Shown here piece by piece: positions 9,867 through 18,900 of a DNA stretch of 64,000 nucleotides (its first letter is position 1; each line of letters begins with the position of its first letter). The notes below the pieces were generated by a model, which did not search any database, was not told the DNA's origin, and saw nothing but the letters and a program-made list of their open reading frames with translations. This DNA comes from Effrenium voratum (taxonomy: Eukaryota; Sar; Dinophyceae; Suessiales; Symbiodiniaceae), in NCBI GenBank assembly GCA_963377175.1, contig CAUJNA010001891.1, positions 62,001 through 126,000 on the forward strand. Reading direction: 5' to 3'. The position numbers were made by a program, and so were the translations under genes.

Positions 9867-10100
9867 TACCAACCAACCAACCAACCAACCAACCAAACAA
9901 ACAAACAAACAAACAAACACAAGCCAACCTGCCCCCCCTCCTCCCCCGCAAACGCCCCCCTCCCCCCCTCCCCCAGCTAGGTGCCTTTTTACCGTTTCTT
10001 TTTTGGGGGAGGGTTCCCCTACTAAAATAGACTACAGAAAGCAGGATACCCTTAGTCTAAAGCCACCCCCCCCCCCCACACCACACACCACCCCCCCCCC
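9867..10100. repeat. CCAA/AAAC satellite and C-rich tract
   Basis: After the right target duplication come CCAA units, then AAAC units to about 9920, then C-rich low-complexity sequence with runs of up to 14 C. Within it, 9983-10035 is a dispersed intron repeat (ending in CCCCTACTAAAATAGACTAC) that recurs at about 30490-30545. Confidence 0.85.
9983..10035 (+). repeat. dispersed intron repeat R2, copy 1
   Basis: About 50 bp containing TTTACCG, a T-run, a G-run and GGTTCCCCTACTAAAATAG. A near-identical copy is at 30490-30545 in another intron of the presumed host gene. Confidence 0.7.
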
Positions 10101-10123
10101 CCGAGAACTTCTGAGGCGCCCAG

Positions 10124-10236
10124 GCGGTGATGAGTTTCTCCCGCGCGGGGGCGCGGCCCTCGGACCTGCACGCGGCGGCCAAGCGCGGGGACCTGCGACA
10201 GCTGCACGAGCGGCTCAAGGAAGGCGCCGGGGGCGA
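10124..10236 (+). CDS. putative exon: ankyrin-like start of a host gene (partial)
   Basis: A strongly GC-rich island follows a C-rich pyrimidine tract and a CAG acceptor. An ATG at 10130 opens MSFSRAGARPSDLHAAAKRG. The piece DLHAAAKRGDL followed by QLHERLKEGA fits the helix pattern of an ankyrin repeat. Compositional contrast with the surrounding intron is sharp. The 3' border is uncertain because several GC donors are possible near 10227-10236. I infer it is an early exon of the + strand gene whose later exons encode more ankyrin repeats (11562, 25862) and an AGC-like kinase (34747 onward). Without transcripts the linkage is unproven. Confidence 0.45.
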
Positions 10237-11561
10237 AGCGCGGTTTCGCGCGTTTTTGCGGTTGCGCGGTTTCGCCATAGGCGTCCTTTTTGGTTGTTTT
10301 GGTGGAAAAATAGATGGCAATTCCTGGTTTACCTGTGGTGGTTTAATCATCTACCAGGGCCATCTATTTGCCCTAAAAAAGAAACCCAACGGGTTTCGCG
10401 CCGTTTCGCGTTTAGCGCCGGCGGCTTGGCGCCGGCGGTTTGGCGCGTTTGTTTTGGTCGCGTTATTTTTCAGTGCTGCGGCTAAAGTGATGCGTGCCTC
10501 ACAGTTCCTTTTTTGGTCCACAGACCTGGCCGTAGCCGGCTTCAGCCGATAGGGGCGCTTAAGGTGTTTTAGCAGACCTGCCCCGCCTACACCTTGCCTC
10601 ACACATCCGAACTAGTTTGCTTGATTCGATTCGTTTGGGGGAGCTCGGAATTCCTGCTGGAAAGTGCAAATGAGCATTGAGCGGCGGAAGGATTTGGGGA
10701 TTCGGGGGATAGCGGGAAAGGGGAAGGGAGCGATTGTGTGAGTGGAGACTCAAACGGGACCTGGGCAATATCGGAACCCCCCTTGACCGGTGGTTTGGGT
10801 GGTCACCCTGTCTTGAGTGTCCGCTTGTTGCGGGGGCAAGGAAACTGTAAAAATCGAGGTGAGCTCGTTTAATCCCCCCATCCCCCCCCTGCATCCAAAT
10901 CGTCGTGGCGCTCCCTGCCAGCGGGTCCCAAACGAGCTGATGTTTTAACATGGTGTCATTTGCAGGCACTTTCCGGCCCCCTAGCGAAACCACCACACAT
11001 CAGTAAATCACACCTTCTTACAGCACAATTTGTGATTCTCCGCAAATGAAAACAAGCCCAGTCTTCCGGTGGCTTTGGTTTTCGCTTTTTGTTTTCCGAC
11101 CCCCCGATAATTTTGTAAGTCCACCCCTAAGCTGCACTCTTTGAATCTCATCAAAGAAAGGAACCTTCCAAGGCCACCAAAGATCCAAAAGTATATCCGT
11201 TGTCTTCAGCAAACGACTCGGTGGCTTTCCCTCGGGTTTTTCTTGGAAGCACGGCCCCTAAGAAGGGTTCCTTCAAACGTCACAACCGTAGTAAGTCGTC
11301 TTTTGCTTGACGCTTAAGATCCACCTTGCTCAAGTGGATTTCGCTTAATTGGAAGCCACAAACTCCTGTTTCGGGGACCCCCAGAGCTTGGTAGTTCCCA
11401 GCCATCCCCTTTGGTCTTTCGGCTTTTAGGGTTTAGTAGGGGTTCCATTTAACCCACGAAAAGTTCAACCGGATCAGATAAAAAGCCCAGACAGATGGCT
11501 GTTCAAGGTAGGGTCCGAAGCCTTCGGGAGCCTTCGGCCTCCCGAGCTTTTCGGAGATCAG
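10237..11561. other. intron-like sequence, no gene recognised
   Basis: No long frame or known element. Early on there are short GCG-rich words (10238-10450) that repeat a TTTCGCG/TTTGGCG motif. The rest is ordinary mixed sequence consistent with an intron between the two ankyrin-like islands. Confidence 0.4.
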
Positions 11562-11642
11562 GCTACGACGTGTCGCGGCGCCAGTGCACGCCGCTGCAGC
11601 AGACGCCTTTGCACCTGGCGATCGCCTTTGGGCACTTGGCCT
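11562..11642 (+). CDS. putative exon: ankyrin repeat (partial)
   Basis: A GC-rich island bounded by an AG acceptor at 11560-11561 and a GT donor at 11643. The frame reads YDVSRRQCTPLQQTPLHLAI then AFGHLA. QTPLHLAIAFGHLA is a textbook ankyrin helix-1 signature (TPLHLA…GH). It lies about 1.3 kb downstream of the first ankyrin-like island on the same strand. It is probably a scaffold repeat for protein binding in the presumed ankyrin-kinase protein. Confidence 0.55.
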
Positions 11643-12405
11643 GTGCACCTCGGACGGTCGCCGGGATCCCCCGAGACTGGGACCGGGCCAAAAGCTTTTT
11701 TATTTTTTTTGTATTTTTTTTTAAACAAATTATTTTTTCTTTTTCAAGGGGCAGCCCAAAGAATTGGGTGTCTTGTCTTTGAGGGTATCCCTTCTCCAAA
11801 AGTCAGGCCGAGAGAGGCCGAGTCAAGCAGAACCACCACAAATGGGCGTGTCTGTTTTGAGAAACCCACTTTAGGGCTGTTTAAGAGGGAACGCCAAAGG
11901 GAAAGCACCCATTTTGGGGCTCCTCCTTTTTGACGATGTGCGATAGGAGCAGGATTGGATCACGCGGGTGTTTTCACAGTAGTTCGTAACCCGCCCTTTT
12001 TATGGTAGATGTACCCTGCTTCCCCTTGTGAGCCAAAAAGGAGGTCAGCTATTGTTCATTTCCCAAGTAATTCAGCTGAGCCAGCCACATCCAAGCACAA
12101 ACATGGACGCTTGCAGTGAATTACAGGGTTTCTCTTTTTCCCGCCTGGCAATATTCTGGGTATCCACAATACTCCTGTGGATTTGTGTATGTGAGGCTGG
12201 AGCAACTCCGGATGTTTTTGGGCTGGGTATGCCTCTACCTTGTGCCTCTTCTGACAGAGACATGCAGCACAGCCCAGGCGAGACAAAATACACAGAAAAA
12301 CTGAAAAGCGCAGCCTTGCCCACTGGCCTCAGTGGCACTGGTGCATGATTTGAGGAATCTATTTGAGATTAGTTTGTGTTGCCTGTACCCCTCCTCCCCC
12401 CCCCC
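11643..12405. other. intron-like sequence before element B
   Basis: T-rich near 11695-11740, then unremarkable. A C-run at about 12390-12405 forms the insertion site of element B. No coding potential is recognised. Confidence 0.4.
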
Positions 12406-12680
12406 TGTGTTCTGTTTTTCAGACCATTGATCTCCCGCAACATTTGGCTCAAGGCCCCTTTTGCATAATCACGACCATTCGAGCGTGAGGACAAAAGAGC
12501 CATTGCAGGCCGCTTACAGGATTATCCATAAGACAATCCACCAGGGACAATCCATCCTCCAATCATCCATTACTGGCATATTGAACTCTCTCCGGAATAG
12601 ATCCAGGGACCAACAACGACCTCAACTACCACAGGGTTCCAGTTCCCTCCGGGGATAGGCACCTGGGGCAGTGGGCCTCA
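12406..12680 (+). repeat. element B 5' LTR (275 bp)
   Basis: Starts TGTGTTCTG and ends GGGCCTCA. It holds a spliced-leader-like sequence (12441-12453) and a TCCC-TCCG-GGGA stem-loop at 12644-12655. It is 18 bp longer than the 3' LTR because of extra sequence near 12530-12548. Confidence 0.93.
12441..12453 (+). promoter_or_regulatory. spliced-leader-like relic in element B 5' LTR
   Basis: CATTTGGCTCAAG matches the leader's 3' end with one T missing. The bases before it (CCCGCAA here, CCGGCAA in the 3' LTR) still begin like the leader's 5' CCG at the right spacing. Confidence 0.65.
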
Positions 12681-12685
12681 ATTTG

Positions 12686-12697
12686 TGGTAGCGGAGC
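12686..12697 (+). other. primer binding site of element B
   Basis: TGGTAGCGGAGC lies five bases inside the 5' LTR and is identical to the element A site. Both families should therefore use the same tRNA primer. Confidence 0.8.
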
Positions 12698-12724
12698 GGG
12701 TTTTCCGCAGAGATCCAAGGGAAG

Positions 12725-12851
12725 ATGTCATCAGATGGAGAAGGCTTCATGGAAGCCTATACAAGTTCGGCAAAGCCGAGCTATACGGAGGAAACACTAA
12801 ATTTATCGATGACCGCCAAGCAGCCGCGGAAAAGTCAGCTGGTTCAGGTAT
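12725..12851 (+). pseudogene. element B Gag N-terminus, cut off by a frame change
   Basis: The first ATG after the PBS opens 41 codons (MSSDGEGFMEAYTSS…) and then stops at 12851. The next frame, open from 12813, carries on with SWFRYEELVDDWVTI, the usual start of a copia Gag core. The natural protein most likely ran across both, so this copy has an indel between about 12810 and 12840. Confidence 0.6.
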
Positions 12852-15800
12852 GAAGAACTCGTGGACGACTGGGTGACCATCACCACAGTAGAAGCAGGCA
12901 AGCGAGGCCCATTGCTTAAGAGCAGACTCACTGGAGATGCTTACATGTATAAGGCCGTCCTCCAAAATGACCTTTTGCAAGATCCTGATGAAGGAGTCAA
13001 CTATTTCAAGAACACGATGAAGAAGTGCTTTTTGAAAGGTGCGACCAACGTGTATCTGTACAAACTCCTCAGTTTCTTCAACCACAGAAGGCAGAACCAA
13101 GAGTTCCTCATTTTTACCTCAAAATTCGAAATCCTTCTCATGAGATTGAAGGCAGCATGGATGGACTTGATGCCAATCTTTACGGCACAGTCTCCATCAT
13201 TTCGACAGTCCGTGCAGGACGCAAATGCAAGAACAATTACTCGACATCAGCAAGCAGCCGGTGCTCGAGCACCGCCTCCAGCCCTGCTCAATGAGGACGA
13301 TCCAACAGTCCTCAGACAATATATCCAAGGAATGCAGGACAGACAGCGGGACGCATTTCCCTTCGGGGATAATCTCATTGCACAGTTTTTCATCATTCAA
13401 AGTGAGTTGTCAGATCAACAAAGAGAGCGACTCACAAGTGCAATGTCATTGAGAAACATCTCACTCGAGAATTATTCCTATGAGATGCTGAAGACGCATT
13501 ACCATGAACTCTTCATCACCACGAGGACATCGATCCAAGATCCATCCATCCGACCTCAAGGAGGCAGCCGAAGCAACACATTCTTCATCATCGAACAAGG
13601 TGAATACGAAGGAGAAGAAGGCTTCTGGGTTGAGGATGAAGAAGGACTTGAAGGATTCATGTCAAACAACGATGAAGAGACGTTCTGGGTCCTCGAGGAG
13701 AACGATGCGTTCATAGCAAGAAAAGTGTCGGGGCGGAACTTCAAGTTCAAGAAGAGAAAAGGAAAAGGAAAATCAGGAAACAAGAAGGGCAGTCCCCAAC
13801 GAGGTGGCTTCAAACCCTTCAGAAAAAGCGGTTCTGGCGGAAAGGCCAATATGGCCAACGAAAACTATGATCCCTACGACCAGGCATATTGGGGAAAAGG
13901 CAATGGAAAGAAGGGAAAGAAAGGAAAATCAAAATTCCAATATCCCTATGATGGAAACAAAGGTTATCCATCCTATGAGAGTGGCAAAGGAAAGAGCGGA
14001 CAGGAGAAAGGAAAATCCAAGACGTTCGCAGCCACCGCAGAAAAGACGGAGGAGCAGCCCGCCATCCAGCAGACTGCACCATCCATAGAGCCTACCTATG
14101 CCGGTTGGACAGACCAAGATTGGGATCAATCATGGACATGGAACGAACATGGCTGGTACTCATCCCATGAGACATCCAGCGCAGGACAAGCGTTAATGGC
14201 ATTCCCCAATGCATATGAGTATCCTGGGACAAAGGCCATCCACGAGAAGCTGATCCAACCAGATGCAGTTTCAGAACACAATCTGTCCGTCACAACAAAT
14301 CACAGCCTTTTGGCAACAAAGCTGATGGCGCCTGTCATCAACCCTCAGCACAACCCGACCTATGCGATGCTGGACAACGGATGTACCAGATCTATGGGCA
14401 GCTGGCATGCAATCCAGCGTTTTACCCAGGCAATCGAACCAATGAAGGACATCATCTCTTACGAGTACATCCCGGCCGAGACCAAGTTCACTTTTACAAA
14501 CGGAGAGACCGCCAGGGTAAATTGGACCCTGCATCTTCGATATCACACAACTCCTCCTTGCAGTACAAACATCGACGTCCTTGAACAAGGAACTGTACCG
14601 ATCCTTCTCAGCATCAGCCAGATGCGGAACCTCTACATGACCATCGAGCACACACCTCAATGTGACAAGATCACATGCAAGGCCTTTGGCATGAACCGTC
14701 AAGCAGTTCCAGTATCCGGTACAGGACATGCACTCGTCGATCTCGCTGGAGTTGCAAGAGTGAAGGCACATGGAGAAATTGCTCACAAGGGCCTCACCAA
14801 CTATGTCTATGACGATGATAACAGCGTCAAATTTCCCTCCGGGGATCTCACCAGGAGCGAAACTGTTTGTGCAGCAAAATCATCCGAGACAAAGGAGGAC
14901 CTAGCAACTCCTAAGATCATTGGGTCTCAAAAGCAGGACTATTGGATCCTTGACAAGAAGAACAAGCAGCTCATCCGTGTGCGCATCACGCCCCGACAGG
15001 CGCTGTTCACACCAAATGGAGCCAAGGAATGTCCCATCAATCCTGACCACATCAGCCGAGAACGTACCACGGAAATCATTGATGCATCCGCAGGTGGAGA
15101 TCCAGATATCTTGGAAGACAATTGGAGACTTACATCCCAGGCAAATCAACCGATGACTAACCTGTGGATAGGTAAGACCATTTTCACCTTCTCGGACAAT
15201 TCGCTGAAGGACGTAGAAGCAGGTTCAGGATCGGCAGCAGACAGGATCATCCACAAGAGGGGCCAGTCGACCATTGAGCCAAATCCTTTCGCACCATCCT
15301 CAGAAGAACCAACATCGCTTCCGCTTGCCCTAGGCAGAATCCACAAGCGATTGTCAAATCCAGAAGAGTTGAAGAAACTCCACCTGCAGCATCATCACAT
15401 GACCACAGATCAATTTCGATTTAGAACCCGAGCACTTCATTTGCCGAAATCAACATTCGATCTATTTGACAAGATCCGAAGTGAGTGTGAAGTTTGCCAA
15501 GTGGCGAAACATGCACCATCACGAAGCAAGACAAGCGGACTTCGAGCGGACACCTTTGGTGACATGACATTCATTGATCACTGTCAAGTTCCTCTTGGAA
15601 CTGGAGAACACATCATTGTTTTTGTCATCCTGGATGGAGCAACAACATTGCTCACTGCAGAGGCAGTGACAACTACGCAAGAAGTCGAGAACATCACTGT
15701 CCTCAGGAACTATTTTGACCAGTACCACTTGCAGCCCAAATCAGTTGTCGCAGATCAAGCCTTCATGACAGATACATGGGAACATTTCTATCAGTCCCTT

Positions 15801-15914
15801 GACATCACTCCGATATCTTTGGGACCAAATACACCATGGACTCCTGAAGGCACAACTCAAGATCATGCTGAGTTCCATCAAAGCAGGCACTGCACCTGCA
15901 ACACTGACCTATAG
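12813..15914 (+). CDS. element B Gag-protease-integrase (5' frame)
   Basis: About 1030 codons, open from 12813 with no good ATG at the start. Gag has the WFRYEELVDDW core, a helical region, an acidic patch and then a long Lys/Gly-rich RNA-binding region (KKRKGKGKSGNKKG), but no CCHC knuckle. Protease reads YAMLDNGCTRSMGS: the active-site triad is DNG rather than the usual DTG or DSG. Integrase follows, with a zinc-binding segment around HLQHHHMTTDQFRFR…CEVCQVAKH and catalytic Asp candidates in MTFIDHCQ and VVADQAFM. After NTPWTPEG (about 15845) the frame is lost, and the C-terminal integrase helix continues in the overlapping +1 frame. This break makes the copy defective unless it is a recoding site, for which no known slippery site is visible. 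Confidence 0.85.
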   Translation, partial: PPSSRGKVSWFRYEELVDDWVTITTVEAGKRGPLLKSRLTGDAYMYKAVLQNDLLQDPDEGVNYFKNTMKKCFLKGATNVYLYKLLSFFNHRRQNQEFLIFTSKFEILLMRLKAAWMDLMPIFTAQSPSFRQSVQDANARTITRHQQAAGARAPPPALLNEDDPTVLRQYIQGMQDRQRDAFPFGDNLIAQFFIIQSELSDQQRERLTSAMSLRNISLENYSYEMLKTHYHELFITTRTSIQDPSIRPQGGSRSNTFFIIEQGEYEGEEGFWVEDEEGLEGFMSNNDEETFWVLEENDAFIARKVSGRNFKFKKRKGKGKSGNKKGSPQRGGFKPFRKSGSGGKANMANENYDPYDQAYWGKGNGKKGKKGKSKFQYPYDGNKGYPSYESGKGKSGQEKGKSKTFAATAEKTEEQPAIQQTAPSIEPTYAGWTDQDWDQSWTWNEHGWYSSHETSSAGQALMAFPNAYEYPGTKAIHEKLIQPDAVSEHNLSVTTNHSLLATKLMAPVINPQHNPTYAMLDNGCTRSMGSWHAIQRFTQAIEPMKDIISYEYIPAETKFTFTNGETARVNWTLHLRYHTTPPCSTNIDVLEQGTVPILLSISQMRNLYMTIEHTPQCDKITCKAFGMNRQAVPVSGTGHALVDLAGVARVKAHGEIAHKGLTNYVYDDDNSVKFPSGDLTRSETVCAAKSSETKEDLATPKIIGSQKQDYWILDKKNKQLIRVRITPRQALFTPNGAKECPINPDHISRERTTEIIDASAGGDPDILEDNWRLTSQANQPMTNLWIGKTIFTFSDNSLKDVEAGSGSAADRIIHKRGQSTIEPNPFAPSSEEPTSLPLALGRIHKRLSNPEELKKLHLQHHHMTTDQFRFRTRALHLPKSTFDLFDKIRSECEVCQVAKHAPSRSKTSGLRADTFGDMTFIDHCQVPLGTGEHIIVFVILDGATTLLTAEAVTTTQEVENITVLRNYFDQYHLQPKSVVADQAFMTDTWEHFYQSLDITPISLGPNTPWTPEGTTQDHAEFHQSRHCTCNTDL

Positions 15915-18900
15915 GCAACTGGTGAAGGCCGCTGCAACTGTCAGGAATCAGACCGTCACCTACGATGGAGTAACACCATTGGAGCTCGCATTCGGAAGAC
16001 GACCAGCAGATCTCATCCAACTCGATGTCGCAACTCCAACTCAGTTGACGATTGACAGGAATGAAGAAGAGATGACAGCCATCCAGATCAAGCAGCTGTC
16101 AAAGCAAGCTTTCCAAGAAGCACGTCAATCCGAGGACATCCGACGAGACCTTGCTCAAAATCTCCGAATGAGTTCAAAGCCTCTTCAGGTGAAGGACAAG
16201 GTATTTTACTGGCAGGAAGACAAATCCAAGATTCGTTCCGATGGAAGCAAGGGAGGAATATGGCTAAAAGGAAAAGTCATTTCCATTGAAGGAGCGATGG
16301 TAGGACTTGATCTTGGGACTCGACTCATCAAGGTTAACATGACGAAGCTCAGGAAGGATGAGACCATCCCTCCGGGGAAACCCGGAATTGACCTTCTGTT
16401 ACCTGAAGAGCGAGAATCCTTGCAGAAGGAGCAACCAGGCTCCTCTGTAGATACCAAGAAAAAGGAATCATCCGCACCAGCTCCTAAGCCAAGATCCTCA
16501 GTGCCATTACGTATCGCGGGAAAAACAACTCCAAAACCTGCAGTACCTCATCCAGCAGAGAACATGTTCGTCGAGGACCTCGCATCCATTCCTGAACAAG
16601 CACGTTGGAATTGTGCACGTAAGGGAAAGATCCACGTTCTCGAGATCTTTGCAGGAAGTGCCAGATTCAGTCAATGCTGTGCACTATCAGGTCTTAAGGT
16701 TGGGACTCCTGTGGACATCCGCACAGGATTCGATGTAATGACATCCAAGGGACGACACATGGTCATGGAGATCATCAGGGAACAAGCACCTGATGGCATC
16801 CTTATGGCACCGGTCTGTGGACCATGGTCAAATATGCAGAACATCCAGCAAGACCAGCAAAAGGTGGGGGAAAAGCGGAGACGCTACCTTCCCATGGTTG
16901 AATTTGTGGCATCCATTGCGCGTTGTCAGTTGAAGCACAGAAGATACTTCATTTTCGAAAATCCTCAGACATCCAGGATCTGGTATCTGAAATGCATGCA
17001 GCGCTTGTTTTCAGACCCATCCGTGACCTGGGGAGATTTCCATTTCTGTGCATACGGACTAAAAGATCCTGAATCCGGGCTCAGAAGTCTCAAGCCCACG
17101 AGCTTGATGCACTGTTTACCTTCCGAGGTTATGAGACCGATCTTCAGAAGGTGTAAAATTTTTTCCAGCTCAGTCAAGCATGAACACCAACCCCTAGAGG
17201 GAAACGCTGGTTCCTTCGGATGCAGAACTAAACTGGCACAGGTGTATCCTTACCAGTTCTGTCAGGATCTTGCGCACATCATCTTACGACACTTGCAGGT
17301 GAAACCGCTTGACAACGAGGTGTACCTCTTGGAGGACCTTTTTGAACCATTCACCATCAAGCAGGTTGATATCCTGAGAAAGGAGATGGAAGCCATTGAC
17401 AAGGAGTTCAACATGACCAGCAGCAGTCTTGCAGTCAGAATCCAAGACCTGCCGTTCAACAAGGACGTTCAACCATTAGTCATTCAAGATCCGCTAGTTC
17501 AGAAATTCCAGAAGACGATGAAGCAGTACCCACCTGGGACTGAAATTGATATCTTCAAGCAAGATCCTAATGACTGGCGATGTCAGAACATGTGGAACGG
17601 CTGCAAGAAGTTGAGACAACTGTGCATCTCATCCACTCAGTATGATGCATGCACTGCATACGTCCACACCATTGGCATCAATATGCCTATTACGTCACCT
17701 CCGGACGATGCAACCATATCCTTCTGGCAGCCTGAGCAGCTGAATAGAATTTGGGTCTTGCCTGCATCAAAATGCAATTGGGAGAAGTATGATCCGAAGA
17801 CGTGGCATGCTGTGATGTTTTCATCCGTTCATGACTCGTTCACCGATGCGCCGGCCATCAAGCCGATGCCCATCGAGACGGATCCATTGGATCCCACGGA
17901 TGCACCTCAGCAACCTGACACACAGCAACCACCTGATCAACCGGACCATCCCATGCCCGATCCAAGACCTCCAACACCTCCGCACGAGAGCATGTCAGAT
18001 CCTCCTCCGGATCCTCCACATCAGCCTGATCATCCCATGCCGCCAGCACCACGCAGTGTGTTGCCAGACAGTCCAGTGGATCCTCCACTACCGCCACACG
18101 ACAAGCCTGGCGGAGGAGATGCAGCGCTTAAACGGCAAAAACAGTCCATTTCATCCTCAAGTGGACTCAATCGACTGGGGGGTGATGTCTCTTTGCCGTC
18201 ACAGTCGCAATCATCTCAGCCAATTCTTCCGACTGTCGTGGTACCTTCACCACCTGCGATTCTTACAAATCCCGAAGCAGAGGAACAAGATGAAGATCTT
18301 GAACTGCCGACACTTGTGCAAGAAGAAACAACCGGCAGTCCGTCAAAGAAGCAGAAGACTGGGAAGAAGAAGAAGAAGCCAGATGACAATGATGAGTCAC
18401 CTGAGCATTCTCCCAGACATGATCCTGCATCTTCATCCAATTATAATCCGAACAATCCAGCGAATTTGCCGGTTCAATATGAAAGTGAGGAAGAGCTGAT
18501 TCCTCATGTTCCAACCTCATCCGGCACTGGAAGTTCAGAAAGAACCATGAGATACACTGACCAGGAAGATGGAGATTCAGAAGACTCTCAGAGGACCAGA
18601 TCCTACGATGATCACCAAGCTGATCTCGTTCTAGATGAAGCGCATTGGTCACTCATGACAGCCGAACAGAAGATCTGTGCGAACACCGGATCCTTTACGG
18701 TTCCGAGAGATATCGAAGGCAACCCTGTCCTTCTTGGACGTGTGAAAGGGACCTTCAGCCCATCGCCCCGATGCGGATTCTCTCATCAGAAATACACAGA
18801 TCAGAATCATGTTGACCAGCTATGCAAGAACATGACCGACGATGACCGTGCACTCCTAGTTCTGTATTCATCCAAGCAAGAATCCTTGAAGGCTTCATCC

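Noticed and set aside
13244..13265. Palindrome CGGTGCTCGAGCACCG in element B as a member of the hairpin array
   Set aside because: Loop TCGA, single occurrence with this stem; not part of the UNCG set.
15799..15914. Ty1-like programmed +1 frameshift between gag and pol in element B
   Set aside because: The overlap lies inside integrase, well after protease, and integrase residues seem lost at the junction. A mutation fits better.
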